A stretch of 64,000 nucleotides of DNA from Microglena sp. YARC (GCA_022414725.1 CM039463.1:24613707-24677706); one strand, 5' to 3'; positions 30,295 through 42,613 are shown, counted from the first letter of the stretch. A program made the numbers and translations. The notes: generated by a model from the letters alone, not told the origin.

Positions 30295-33200
30295 GGGTGT
30301 GGGGGAAGATGGTGTGGTGTGAGAATGTATCAGTTCTCAGTGTGGGTGATCTGTGGGTGTGTGGTACAGTCTGGTGTTGTGGTATGGGTATGGTATATGT
30401 TAATGCAAGTATGTATGGTACTGGTATTGGTGTGCGTGATGGTAGGTAGTAGATATGGGGTATGGTATGGTTATGGTGTGGTGTGTGTGGTGTGTGTGTG
30501 GTGTGGTGGTGTGTGTGCGTGTGGTGGTGTTGTGGTGTGGTGGGTTGTGGTGTGGTGTTGTGGTTGGGTGGTGTTGGGTGGGTGTTGTGGTGGGGGTGGT
30601 GTGGTGTTGGTGGTGTGCTGTGTGTGGTGTGGTGTGGTGGTGGTGTGCGTGGTGTGGGGTGTGGTGTTGTGTGGGGGTATGGTGTGTGGTGTGTTGTAGT
30701 GGTGTGGGTGTGGGGTGTGTGTGGTGTGTGGTGTGAGGTGTGGTGTGGTGTGTGTGGTGGTGTGTGGGTGTGGTGTGGTGTGTGTGGTGGTGTGGTGTGG
30801 TGGTTGTAGGTGGTGTGTGTTGTGGTGTGAGGTGTGGTGGGTGTGTGGTGTGGATGTGGTTGTGTGGTTGGGTGTGGTGGTGTGGTGTGGTGTGGTGTGT
30901 GTGGGTGTGGTCGTGTGTGTGTGCTGTGTGTTGTGTGTTGTGGTGTGGTGTGTGGCTGTGTGGGTGTGTGTGTGTGGTGTGTGTGGTGTGGGTGGTGGTG
31001 TGGTGTGTGGTGGTAGTGGTGTGGGTATGTGGTGTGTGTGGTGTGTGTGGTGTGGGTGTGGTGTGCTGTGGTGTGGGTGTGGTGTGTGTGTGGTGTGTGT
31101 GTGGGTGTGGTTGTGTTTGGTGTCGTGTGGTGGTGTGGTGTGTGTGGGTGTGGTGTGTGTGGTGGTGTGGTGGTGTGTGTGTGTGTGTGTGTGTGTGGTG
31201 GCGGTAGTGGTTGGTGTGTGGTGGTGTGTGTGTGGTGTGGTGGTGTGGTGGTGGTGGTGGTGGTGGTGTGGTGTGGTGTGTGTGGTGTGGTGGTGTGTGG
31301 GGTGTGCGGTGTGTGGGGTGTGGGTGGTGGTGTGGTGGTGTGTGGTGGTGTGGTTTGTGTGTGGTGTGGTGGTGGTTGTGTGTGGTGTGGTGGGTGGTGT
31401 GTGTGTGTGGTGTGTTTGTGTGTTGTGTAAGTCGGTGGTGGTGTGGTGTGGTGTGTGGTGTGTGGTGGTGTACGTGTATGTGTGGGTGTGTAGTTGTTTG
31501 TGGTGGTGGGTGTTGTGGTGTGGTGTGGTGGTGGTGTGTGGTGTGCTGGTGGTGGTGTGTGGTTGGTGTGGTGGTGTGTGGTGTTGTGTGTGTTTGGTGT
31601 GGGTGGTGTGTGGTGTGGTGTGTGTGTGGTGGTGGTGTGGGTGGTGGTGTGTGGTGTGGTGTGGTGGTGGTGTTTGTGGTGTAGTGTGTAGTGTGCGTAG
31701 TGTGTGGTGTGGTGTGGTGAATGTGAGTAGGTGTGTGGTGTGTGATGTGGTGATGGTGTGGTGTGTTTGGTGTGGTGTGTGTGGTGTGTGCGGTGTGGTG
31801 TTGGTGTGGGTGTGTGTGGTTGGTGTGTTGGTGTGGTTGTTGGTGCTGTGTGTGTGTGTGTGTGGTTGGTGGTGTGTGCCTGTGGTGTGGTGTGGGTGGT
31901 TGGTGTAAGTGTGCAGTTGTGGTGGTGTGTGGTGTGGTGTGGCGTGTGTGGTGTGGTGTGTGGTGCTGTGGTGTGTTGTCTGTTACGTGTGGTGTGGTGT
32001 TGTTTTGTACGTGGTGTGTGGTGTGTGGTGGTGGGTGTGGTGTGGTTGGGTGTGTGAACTGTGTGGTGGTGTGCTGGGTGTGTGTGTGGTGTGGTGTGGG
32101 TGTAGTTGTGCGTGGTGGTGTGGTGTGTGTGTGGTGGTGGTGTAGTTGTGGTGGTGTGGTTTGTGGTGGTGTGGTGTTGTGTGGTGTGGTGTGTCGATGT
32201 GGAGTTTGTGGATCGTTGTGATGTGGATTTTGTGTGTGTGTCGGGAGGTGTGGTGTGGTTGTCAGGTGTGATGTGCGTTGGGGTGATGTGTGTTCGGTTG
32301 TTGGTGTGTTGTGGTGTGGTGTGGTTGTGTTTGTGTTGGTGTGTGTTGCTGTCGGGTTGTGTGTTGGGGTGTGTGTGTGTGTGTGGGTGTGTGTAGGGGT
32401 CGTTGTGCAGATAGTGGTGTGGTAGTGCTGTTGTTTGTGTGTGTTTGTTGTGTGTTTGGGTGTGTGCGGTGGTTGTGGGTCGGTTTTGGGTGGTTGTGTG
32501 GTGTGGTTGTAGTGTGTGTGTGTGTGGGTTTGGTGTGGGTGGTGTGGTGTTGGTAGTGTGCGTTGTGGTGTGTGTAGTTCTAGGTTTTGGGTGGGTGGTG
32601 CTGGGGTGGGGGGTGGTTGTGTTGGGGTTGTGGGTGGGTGTGAGTGTGTTTGGGTTTGTTTTGTGGGGTGTGTGTTGCGGTGTGTGTTTGGTACGTGGTG
32701 TGTGGGTTGTTGGTTGGGTGTGGTGTTGGGTTGTGTGTGTGTTGTGGTTAGCTGTGGTGGTTGTGTGGTGTGTGTGGTTGGTATTGTGGATGTGTTGGTT
32801 GTTGGTTGTGGTGGGGGTGGTGGGGGTTGGGTGTGGGTTGGGGGTGCGTTGTGGGGTGGGCGTGTTGTGTGGGGTGTGGGTGGGGGGTGGGTGGGGTGGT
32901 TGTGTGGTGTGGTGTGGTGTTGGTGGGTGTGGGGGGTGGTGGTTGTGGTTGTATGTGCTGATGTGGTGTTGGTGGTGTAGTGTGTGCGTGTTTATGGTAC
33001 GTGTTCGGTGTAGTGGCTGTATGGGTGTGGTGTTGGTATGTGTTGGTGTGCTGTGCGTGTCAGGTGGTTTGTGGGTTGTTTGGGTACGTTAGGATGTGAT
33101 GTGTAAACGTGGTGTCCTTGTGGTGTGTTGGTGCTGTTGGTGTGTGTGTGCATGTGGTGAACGCGTGAGATGTGGTGTGGTGAAGGGTGGTGTGGTGTGG

Positions 33201-34835
33201 TGTGATGTGGTGTGGTGACTCGTGATGTGTTGTGTGGGTGTGGTGTGTGGTGTGTGTGGTGATGTGTGGCTTTGTGTGCTTCGTGTGCGTGTGGTGAATG
33301 GTGTACGTGTGGGGTGTGAAAATGGATCGAGTGGTGTGTGTGGTGGCGTGTGGTGCTGTGGTGGTGTGGTGGTGTGTGGGTGTGTGTAGTGTGCGTGTGG
33401 TGTGTGTGGTGTGGTGGTGTGTGGTTATTGTGTTGGTGTGGTACGTGGTGTGGTGGTGATGTGAGTGCTTGTGGGTGGGCGTAATGTGGAGTTTGGTACT
33501 GGCTGGTGTGTGGTGTGGTGTGGTGTGATGGGTGGTGGTGGTGTGGTTGTGGTGTGGTGTGGTGTGGGTGTGGTAACGTGGTGTGTTGTGTGGTGTGTGG
33601 TGTGGTGTGGTGTGTGTGGTTGTGGTGTGGTGTGGCAGTGAGGTTGGTGTGTGGTGTGGTGTGTGGTGTGGTGTGTGTGTGGTTGTAGGTTAGTGGTGTG
33701 ATGTGGTTGTGTGTGGTGTCGTGGTTTCGCCTGTGGTGTGTGTCGTGTGTGTACGTGGTGTGGTGTGTGTAGTGTGGTGTGGTGTGTGTGGGGTGTGGGG
33801 TGGGTGTGGGGTGGCTGTGGTGGTGTGTGGTGTGGGTGTGGGGGTTGTCCTGGTGTGGTGTGGTGTGGTGCGGTGGTTGTGTGGTGTGGGTGTGATGTGG
33901 TGTTAGTGGTGTGGTGTGGTGTGGTGTGGTGCGTGTGTGGTGTGTTGGTGTGTGTGTGTTGTGGTGTGGTGCTTGTGGTGGTGTGGTGTGGTGGTGTGGT
34001 GTGTGGTGGTGGTGTCTTGGTTGTGGGTGTATGTGAATTGTGGTTTGGTCGTCGGCTGTGTAGGGTGGTGTGGTTATGATCTTGTGTGGTGTGTGTGTGT
34101 GTGGTGTGGTGTGGTGTGTGACTGTGTGTCATCGGTGGTGTGTGTGTGTGGTGGGTGTGCTGTGGTGTGGTGTGTGTGTGTGTGTACGTGGTTGATTGTG
34201 TAGGTTGTGTGTGTGTGGTGGTGGTGTGGTGGTGTGTGGGTGGTTTGTGGGTTGGTGTGTGGTGTGGTCTGCTGGTGTGGTGTGGGTGGGTGGTGTGGAT
34301 GTGTGGTGTGTGGGTGTGTGGTGTGTGGTGTATGGTGTGGTGGGTGTGGTGTGGTGTGCGTGTGGTACTGCCTGTGGTGTGCGTGGTGTGGTGGCTTTGT
34401 CGGTGTCGGTGTGGTTGCCTGGTGCTGGTGGATTGTGGGTGTGGTTGTGTGTATGTACGCTGGTGTGGTGCTGGTGTGTCGTGTGGTGTGGTGTGGTGTG
34501 GTGGTGTGTGGGTGTGTGGTGTGTGTGGTCTGGTGTGGTTGGTGGTGTGTGTGTGGGTGGTGTGCGTGGTGGTGGTGTTGGTGTGTGTGTGGTGTGGTGG
34601 TGTGGTGTGTGTGGTGTGTGTGGTTGGTGTGCTTGTCGGTGTGGTGTGGGTGTTGGTGGGTGGTGTGTGTTGTGGGTGTGGTGGTGGTTGGGTGTGGTGT
34701 GTGGTGTGGGTGTGTGTGGTGTGGCGTGGTGTGTTTGTGTGTGGAATTGGTTGGGTGTTGTGTGTGGTGTGGTGTCGTGTGGTGTGATGTGTGGTGTGAT
34801 GTGTGTGATGTGGTATGGGATCACAGTTATCGAAC
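30295..34835. repeat. 4.5-kb G/T-only block (GTGGTGTG)
   Basis: Almost pure G and T on the plus strand, built of GTGTG, GTGGT and GGGTG words without a stable period. The Cys/Val/Trp frames on the plus strand and the 514-codon His/Thr/Pro frame on the minus strand follow from composition. Confidence 0.95.
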
Positions 34836-34899
34836 AGATTAAAAGTACTGTTTGTTGATAATGCAGTACAGTGAATTACAGTACAGTGCAGAGAAAATA

Positions 34900-35060
34900 C
34901 AGGAGAGTACCGTAACATACTATACCATACCATACCATGCCAAACCATGCCATACCAAGCCAAAACCATGCCATACCATGCTATATATCATACCATTACC
35001 ATACCATACTTATGCCAAACCATGCCATGCCATTGCTATACCATGCCATATCAAGCAATA
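34900..35060. repeat. CCATACCATGCC short repeat
   Basis: Irregular repeats of ACCATGCC, ATACCATACC and AAGCCAAA words. Confidence 0.85.
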
Positions 35061-35139
35061 CAATCAAACACAATAAGTTTACATTGCTATGCAATGCAGT
35101 TACAATCCAACACAAATACAATGCCCATGACATGCAATG

Positions 35140-35300
35140 CGATATAAGTAGGACCAGCATATCATACGATGTTGACAAAGCCGAGTATATCATATGATTC
35201 ATACAATTGCCATCATATGATATTGTTGCATCAATGGGTAAATTTAGCATAGTCAGGCTGCATCATATGATATCATATTGCTGTTCCCTAATTATATTCA
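35140..35300. mobile_element. Foldback element related to 12,572-12,838
   Basis: Shares CGATGTTGACAAAGCCGAGTAT, CATCATATGATAT and the right end GTTCCCTAATTATA with the element at 12,572. The inverted ends are imperfect. Confidence 0.6.
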
Positions 35301-35419
35301 GTCTCATCTCCATTTTATGCCAGTTGCACTGTATAAATATACAGGCCCCTACCTGGTCACAACAAAAACTAAAGTAACTCACCTGTGATGGCCTGGCTTC
35401 TGTTGAGTGTAGTCTTAAA

Positions 35420-35590
35420 CAGTACAATTAAATTATCACCCGTATCACTAATTCAAGCCCCCCAAACGTACAACGATTGTTTGGGGTTCAGTTCATCAGT
35501 TATTTTTCCGCTTTTTAGAACCTCCTAACACAATGGTTGGGCAAGTCCCCTTTCATCTATTTGGCTACACCTGGACTGTAACAAAATAAA
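35420..35590 (+). repeat. Interspersed repeat family, copy 4
   Basis: Landmarks AATTAAATTATCACCC, CGATTGTTTGGGGTTCAGTT, GGTTGGGCAAGTCCCC and ACACCTGGACTGTAACA are in family order. Confidence 0.7.
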
Positions 35591-35699
35591 CAAAGTGTCT
35601 CTGGACGTACCCTCAGGTCCCCCCAAAGCGTCGTTTTGATAATGATTTATGACCAGACCACCCCCGAGCATTGTTTTGCCCGCCCTTTTTACTGCGAAC

Positions 35700-36125
35700 A
35701 CTAACGACTGATATTTCAGCTACAATCAGGTACATAGCTACAATTTTCAGGTACATAGCTTACAATCAGGTACAATGTCTGGTTTTTTGTTTTATATTGC
35801 CTGAGCCTATGTTTAATCATGGCAGGACCCGCTGTTTTTCACAGTGATTTGTTTTTAAAACGTTTCATTTGCTTACAGGGTTGAATACACAACACAACAC
35901 AGTTGCTAACAAATAAATAATGACACATGTAAAAGCATAACACTTGATAATGAGACACTGTAACAATAAGATAATGGACCCATGTAAACATTTACACTGT
36001 AACAATAAATAATGGCCCATGTAAATCATTACACTGTAACAATAAATAATCGCCCATGCAAATCATTACACTGTAATGTATTACACTGTAACAATAAATA
36101 ATTACACTGTAACAACATACACACA
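35700..36125. other. Short repeats: ACAATCAGGTACA and AACAATAAATAATGGCCCATG
   Basis: 35,720-35,780 has three CAGGTACATAGCTAC-type units. 35,940-36,115 has about five units of TAACAATAAATAAT plus CATTACACTG. Nothing else recognised. Confidence 0.7.
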
Positions 36126-36134
36126 GTGTCTTAC

Positions 36135-36230
36135 CGTGCAACGATCCAAGGGCGTCTCAAAACTGCTATGGAATGCTACTCTTGGCCATGTTTATGATCT
36201 CCTGCTCATCGCGAACGGGTCCTGAAGATC
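36135..36230 (-). other. Possible exon of unknown gene, with upstream copies
   Basis: An acceptor-like ATCTTCAG at about 36,222 and a donor-like CACG|GTAAGA at about 36,136 bound a segment whose start (GACCCGTTCGCGATGAGCAG) is repeated near 37,065, and more loosely near 37,165. This is the pattern seen at genuine exon starts elsewhere here. No frame is open throughout (one reads DEQEIINMAKSSIP then stop), so it may be a terminal exon, a UTR exon or a relic. The family is not recognised. Confidence 0.3.
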
Positions 36231-36319
36231 CCTACATAAGTTGTTGGGATGGCATATTCCGAGGTGCTGAGATGCAAGATGAAGCTGAGGAATGAAGTGA
36301 ATTGTCACTTGGCGCAGGT

Positions 36320-37010
36320 GAAGATTGCGTGTGCTTGAGCCAGGATGGGTGAATGTAATGCTTGGCCGGAGTGAGGAGGTGAGGATTGTATGCTTGCGGA
36401 GGTGGGGTAGCTGGCGGAGCTCGGCGGGGTGGGGTTATGCTTGGCGGAGGCTGGGGTATGGCTTGGCCGGAGTGGCGGGTGCGGGTATGCTTCGAGGTGG
36501 CCGGGTATATCATTGCGGAGGTGCAGGTGGGTATTGCTTGCGGACGTCGCGGGGTATGCTTGGCTGAAGGCGTTCGGTGGCGGTTGCTTGGCGAAGTGCA
36601 GGCCGTGCGTATGGCTTGGCGGAGTGGCGGGTGGTATGCTTGGCGGAGGTGCGTGGCGGTATGGCTTGCGGAGTGGCCGGGCTTGCCGAAGGTGCGGGTG
36701 GATGCTTGGCGGACAGTGCGGGTGGTATGCTTGGACGGAGGTGGCGCGCAGGTGGTATGCTTGGCGGACTCGGTGGCGGGTGGGTATGCTTGGCGTGAGT
36801 GCGCCGGTGGGGTATGCTTGGCGGAGATGCGGGGTATGCTTGGCGGAGTGGCGGGGTGGGTATGCTTGGCCGGATTGGCGGGTATGCTTGGCGAGGTGGC
36901 GGGGTGGGTATGCTTGCGCGATCTGTGAGCGGTATTCGCTATGGCGGCTGGAAGGTGCGGCGACGGTGGGTATGCTTGGCGGAGGAGGATGTATCTTGCG
37001 CAGGATGGGT
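36320..37010. repeat. GC-rich GGTATGCTTGGCGGA minisatellite
   Basis: Irregular 25-45-bp units with core GGGTATGCTTGGCGGAG. Frames on both strands (up to 244 codons) read the repeat. Confidence 0.9.
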
Positions 37011-37319
37011 GAATTAATGCCGACTCTTGGCCATGTCATATGATCTACTGCTTCATCGCAAACGGGTCCTTAAGCTCTCGATATGTCATGAGGAGAGAAA
37101 CTGAAGTGTGGGAGGTGCAGGATGGCGTTGAGGAGAGGATACTCGTTGGGAATGTAATGCTACGTCTTGGCCTTCGTATATGATTCCCCTGTTCATTTGC
37201 ACCAGTCAAATTTAAGGTACGATGAAGAGGATAAGAGTGAGGTGTGGAGAAGTGGATGCGGAGGAGAAGAGTAAGAGTCATAGTTTGGTGATATTTGTAT
37301 GGGTTGAGGTTGTTTTTTG

Positions 37320-37445
37320 GGTGTTGGGTGTTGAATGCTCAACAACACAACAACAACACAAGACACAACACATGCATGCTCACACCACGTTCACAAATGC
37401 ACACTACAATACACACATTACACACAACACACAACACACAATAGA
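37320..37445. repeat. ACAACAC/ACACAAC short repeats
   Basis: Irregular CA-rich microsatellite without a clear unit. Confidence 0.6.
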
Positions 37446-37595
37446 GTGACTTTACAAATAAAAACGTGAGCAATGAGGAAATGGATGGAGAGGTTGGAAA
37501 GAGATTGTAAGGTTGGGGGTGCGGAAGGTCAGGTGAGAGAGAGGCTTGGTTGCAGGGATTTGTTTCCCGGTATATAAACGATCACTAGTTTTTTT

Positions 37596-37728
37596 GTGAG
37601 CTACCTCACACAAGCCAGATCTCCTATACCCTAAACCCTAAACCCTAAACCTTATATCATAAACCCCTAAAACCTATAAACCCTAAACCCTAAACCCTAG
37701 GAGATCTGGCTTGTGGAAGGTAGCTCAC
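37596..37728. repeat. Interstitial telomeric repeat enclosed by a 30-bp inverted repeat
   Basis: About 70 bp of CCCTAAA-type repeats (about 37,629-37,699, with degenerate middle) lie exactly between arms 37,596-37,625 and 37,699-37,728. The arms are reverse complements with a few mismatches (GTGAGCTACC...CCAGATCTCCT). CCCTAAA is the plant/green-alga telomere type. Confidence 0.9.
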
Positions 37729-37739
37729 TGGAGGGTAGC

Positions 37740-37985
37740 TTCCCCCCACCATGCCCCATGCCACAAGGTACTCCTCTTGTGATACTACTCCTTTCGGAAA
37801 CTTCCCCCTCAAACTCCATCCATGCTCCATGACCAATAGATACTCTCTCTGATACTCTTTCGGAGAACTTCCCCCTCAAATTCTCCATGCTCCATGCCAA
37901 TAGATACTCTCTCTGATACTCTTTCAGAGAACTCCCTCACCTCAAATTCTCCATGCTCCATGCCAAGGTACTCTCTCTAATACAC
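37740..37985. repeat. 64-bp tandem repeat
   Basis: About four units with CTCCATGCTCCATG and ATACTCTCTCTGATACTCTT; spacing is 64 bp (37,841, 37,905 and about 37,969). Confidence 0.88.
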
Positions 37986-38089
37986 CCCTCGGGTGTGATT
38001 ACTGTTGGCCGGCACACAATATTGCGCCGAAGTGGGTTCGGGCAATCACATGGTGCCTATGCCACACTGATGCTGGCAGTCCATATTTT

Positions 38090-38150
38090 ACCAGTGGAGT
38101 GTCTAATGGGGTGTGTGGTGTGTGGTATGAATATGTGTTTGTGGTGTTTG

Positions 38151-38184
<34 letters not shown>

Positions 38185-38223
38185 AGGTGTGTGTGTGTGT
38201 GTGGTAGGTGTGTGTGTGTGTGG

Positions 38224-38254
<31 letters not shown>

Positions 38255-38550
38255 GGGACCATCTGACAAGGTGGTGTACATGTGGTGTATGTTCCTGTAA
38301 GTGCTCTATCATGTGTCCCTAATTCATGTGAGGATACCATCTGGGTTCGTGAATCTGTGGTGTGTGAACCAATAGGTGTGTGGGGTGGGTGTGTGCTTGT
38401 TTGTGTGGGGGGGGGGGGGGACGCAATGTGGGTGGTGTACATGTGGTGTTCATGTGGTGTACATTGTGTATGCTCCTGCTAAGTTGCTTTCTCATGTGTC
38501 CCTATCCAATGTAAGGACTACCATCTGGGTCGTGAATTCTATACCCTAGT
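38090..38550 (+). repeat. Inverted distal copy of the cyclophilin A exon-end array
   Basis: In plus orientation this repeats the material found inverted at 25,265-26,830: poly-G, GACCATCT, TGGTGTACATGTGGTGT, CATGTGTCCCTA followed by donor-like ATGTAAGGA, and CCATCTGGGT.GTGAAT. Two exon-end units lie at about 38,308 and 38,493, and TG/G-runs replace the CA/C-runs. No full exon is present. Confidence 0.85.
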
Positions 38551-40474
38551 ATCTTCCAGTGTTGTCAAGAAGGTCCAAAGTCCAGTATCCAATTTATAAT
38601 TCAATTTCTAATATTATAGGCGTAGAGCAGGAGTGCCATTAAATATAAATAACCATTAACTACATTTGGTTTTTTTCCACACAAAATGACGATTATTTTT
38701 GTCCTTTTATGGCGTGTGTTTTTGTACTTTGTACCCAATTTACGATGCGGCCATATATGTTGGCTATAACATGATTTAAACAAATCAAGGGGTCTTAGAA
38801 ATTTCAAGGAGAATCCGAATATTCAATAAAATGAGATTTGGATCATGATATGTGAGAAAGCTTATTTTTTGCCTATACCACAACTAATTTTGTGGGTCGG
38901 CCTGCGAATCCTAGCGATAAAATGCGCCCCTTCAAACACAAAATCCAAAAAACTACGTTTTTGTATTTCATGTTTTTCTCGGGGTACCTTTGATAAGGAA
39001 CTATAGGGGGGGGGGGTCAATATGGCGCACACAATGGCATCCTCAAAATTCCCAAACAGGGATTGTGCGATAGCCAAAATACTCACCCATTCCACCCACC
39101 CACGGTGCATTACCCATCCATTCACCCACCTATGTCCACTCCATCCATACCCACCCATACCCATCCACATTTACCCACCCATTCAACCCCACCCCGGTCG
39201 TTAGTGGTGCCCTGACTGTCCTTGTCTACACAAACTCAATGGTGTCTCAGAATTTCATTTCGAGGTCTGAGTAAAAAGATAGCAAGAAACCCGAGGAGAG
39301 CTGACCCCCCACCCCACCCCACCCCACATCCCTTAATGAGGTGCTCAGAAGAATCTAAAACAATGCTTAAAAAATCACAAATATGCATGCCATTTACTTC
39401 CTATACTCATTAATTGATTGGCTTGACCCGCCCAACATTGGAAGAAGTTGATACCCTCCTGGCAGCAGGATCAATACTTGGTTGCTAAATGTTGGCCACG
39501 ATGAGCCTCACAACCCATCAACACGAGACGTATCTCGTACACTTCTTGATCTAACGACAGGGACATGTGCACGCGATCCAATGTACATGTGATCAAACAG
39601 TAAGTACCATGCAAACATCGCGCCATGTCGTGAGCTCGAGAATCAAGAAAGAGTGTTCGGGTAAGAAGGCGAGACTGGAGAAAGACAGAAGCCGCCAGGA
39701 GGTGCGGTTGGGGAAGACGAGGATCAAAATATCTCTGACACTTGTTGTCTTTTAATACACGGAGCGAGGGGCTTCTCAGCTGAATGCATCACCCTACCCC
39801 TACCTGGCCCATTGTATCTGTATTAGTCCAATAAGCGGTGGAAGGTGGAGGGGGAGGCTGTTCTGGTCCTTCGGGTGTAGCAAGGCCGGGAGACCTAGTT
39901 GATCGCAGTCACGGATGTTTTTTTCTTTGCTGTGGACTGGGACGCCGGGTGACACGAGCGGTGGTTTCGCGAAGCAAGAAGATCTAGCCAGCGAGAAACG
40001 GACAACAGACAAATTGTGCGCTTCTGTATCGGGCAGGAAGCGACGTAACAAGTATAATCAGTATTTCTTTGTTGATGTGTAGGTGGTTATATTTCGGCAG
40101 GATGGAAAGATGTCAATTACAGAGCTGACGCCACTGACCAGGTGCGTAGCGATAGAGAGAAAGTGGGATTACACGATATGACTATACCCTCGATCTCTCG
40201 GGGCTAAAGCGAAAATATTCTCGGTCAAACTTTGGAATGACCAAGAAAGCTGGTCGGAGCAAAGATATCTCTGCTGTGTGCGCGACTGTGCGAGTGTGTG
40301 GCGCTGCGAAGTGGCCGGCTGCGACTGGCGCGCCAGCTGGCAATGTCAACCCCGGTGTCAACGAATATTTGATTGTACTACGCCTCGTCAGTGCTGCAGG
40401 GATGCAGGCCTGTTAGCACGCGCACGCGCAAAAAAGCAGGGGCCTCAGCAGGAGCGTAGCGTCAGCAGGGGCCT
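38551..40474. other. Mostly unassigned sequence
   Basis: 39,085-39,200 holds CCACCCATCCAT-type short repeats and 39,306-39,328 an ACCCC repeat. The rest (for example 38,560-39,000 and 39,420-40,470) looks unique. Short open frames at 39,567-39,755 (plus) and 39,800-40,051 (minus) show no recognised domain. A gene here cannot be excluded. Confidence 0.4.
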
Positions 40475-41939
40475 CAGTTCGTACGGTTTGTACTCTGTCA
40501 GTTAGTGATAGATTAGTCTTACTTGTTTTTCAATCTCGCAGTTTGGTCACACAACGTACATCAGTACTGCAGTTCATCTCTTAGCAGACACAAACAGCTA
40601 TAATGTTGTTAGCCAAAAGTACTTACAAAGCAAAATAGCAATTCAGTCATCTGGAAGACATCCATTGGTCGCAGGCTTGAGACCGCCTACGGGAACAATT
40701 GTCTTTTACAAATTATTCTAGTGCCATGCCCAGTCAGCATCAATGTACGACTCATGGAGTACACAGTACTCTAAGTCTTCAAGCGTGCAAGTGGTCACTT
40801 GTTTTTCAATCTCGATAGATAGGCATGCATGAGTGACATAGCTGGTGGCATAAACATCTGTACTGCCGATCGCTTCAGTGCGGCTTGCTCTTCAATGGGC
40901 GCAGGAGACCCTCCTGTCAAGTTAAAAATCTATGAGCAGAAATCTATGAGAAGGGGTTTACAGCCTGTGCACAAGGAATGACAGGTCACTGGCCAGCATC
41001 GCTGACAGGTCACTCGTTCCGATTCGAGATTCGAACAGGGCATAAATCTATCTTCGGAATCACATCGGAGTACTTATTCTTTCTGATCATAGTGGCTTTT
41101 CGACATATCGATTTCAACAGCCAGAAAAGTCAGCTTGCGATTGTTTCCTCAGAATGTCTAAACGAACACTACAATACTGTGTCCTGGTTCCCTTGCTTCA
41201 GTTCGTACGGTTTGTACTCTGTCAGTTAGTGATAGATTAGTCTTACTTGTTTTTCAATCTCGCAGTTTGGTCACACAACGTACATCAGTACTGCAGTTCA
41301 TCTCTTAGCAGACAGAGAGAGAGGGTTCGTTACATAAACTCAGCAAATCACTGCCGAGACTGGACAGCAGCACAGCCTGCCGACCATCCAATTTTATAAC
41401 ACGGAAGCACGAGGGTTTTGAAGGCACCCCCACAAACCTGAAAACAAACTAGGTCAAGTTCCCCCAAAAAGGAAACAAACCTAGAGGCGTAAAGGAGAGC
41501 GGAAAGGGGAGGGATGCAAAAGTAAGCAATCCAGAACACCAAGCCCACCAACCACAAGAGAGGAAGGCCAAACTAAAAGAACTAAATACCACCCAAGGGC
41601 ATGCGCTATGAGCACCTTAATATGCAGCGATAATGCCCTCAAAGGAAGAAAGCACAAGACAACCCGACACAGCCAACTTGCAGAAAAGGACCGGAGTGTC
41701 AAGGATGATAACCATAGACACCCCATGAAGGAAAGGGGGAGGCCAGCCGAAAACAGAGAGGCCAGAAACCAAATCTAGCAAAGACTCAGAAAGCAGCACA
41801 CATGTTAGGGGCAAGAGAATCCACCACACTTGGTAAACCTGCCCAGCCCGGACACCAGAAGCCACAAACTAGAGCTATTACTAGAGAAACGAAACCAACA
41901 ATCTAAGCACAGCCAGCGAGAAAGGGAGGCGAAAAGGAG

Positions 41940-42010
41940 AAGGGAGGGGTTAGGGTTTAGGGTCCAGGGTGGAAACTGGTAATCCTAAACCCCAAACCCA
42001 AACCCGAAAA
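41940..42010. repeat. Telomere-like motif in the LINE 3' region
   Basis: GGGGTTAGGGTTTAGGG at about 41,947, followed by CCTAAACCCCAAACCC at about 41,984 in the opposite sense. Short and degenerate. Confidence 0.5.
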
Positions 42011-42613
42011 ACTGCGGGCATGAAGGGCCAAACCAAAGAACTATACAAAAGGGTGTCCTGTGACGTACGGAACCCGAGAGCGAACTAATGCTAGGCACCC
42101 AGAAAGAGGAGCTTGAAAAAGAGGAGCGGAAAGAGGCAAGCAAAGCAGGCGCGTGCAATGAAAGACTAGCAAAAAGGTATCAGCTAATCGTAAGACCACT
42201 CTTCTGGCAAAATCAGTTGGCTACCTAACCGGTGCGTGTGAGAAGGGGGGGTACCAGTGGAACCATGGGGGAGAACAGGAGTGAAGAGCGGAGATGGTAA
42301 AGGTGGGATGGGGGGAGGAGAAAGGGGAGGATCGTGGATGAGGGAAGCATCTTCATGCGGAAAAGTTTGAGGGGGAGAACCCATATTGACCCTGGCTCCC
42401 CCATGACTAATGAAGGGGTGAGAAGAGTCCACAGTGTCCTCCCAATCATCCGGGGGTGCCCCAATGGCTACAAAGTCAGCGATGCGGGCCCAAAAATCAG
42501 TCACAGCAAGGGGCCCAGCCCGGACAGAGATAGGGCGGGATGCCACCTCGTGAGGATTAGTTAGTCCCCACACCTCATAGAGAGTGCGTTGACCTTGGTT
42601 AAGAAGAGCCTGA

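Noticed and set aside
33425..34969. 514-codon minus-strand frame (His/Thr/Pro-rich) and many Cys/Val/Trp plus-strand frames
   Set aside because: The plus strand is nearly only G and T, so stops are rare by composition. No domain, codon pattern or splice context supports a gene.
36305..37043. Overlapping 180-244-codon frames on both strands
   Set aside because: They read the GC-rich GGTATGCTTGGCGGA minisatellite; no homology or consistent strand.
37697..37900. Minus-strand 67-codon frame (MENLRGKFSERVSERVS) as a gene
   Set aside because: It reads the 64-bp tandem repeat next to the telomeric tract.
40978..41229. 84-codon frame (MTGHWPASLTGHSF) as a conserved small protein
   Set aside because: It is present twice only because it lies in the 724-bp duplication; nothing else supports translation.
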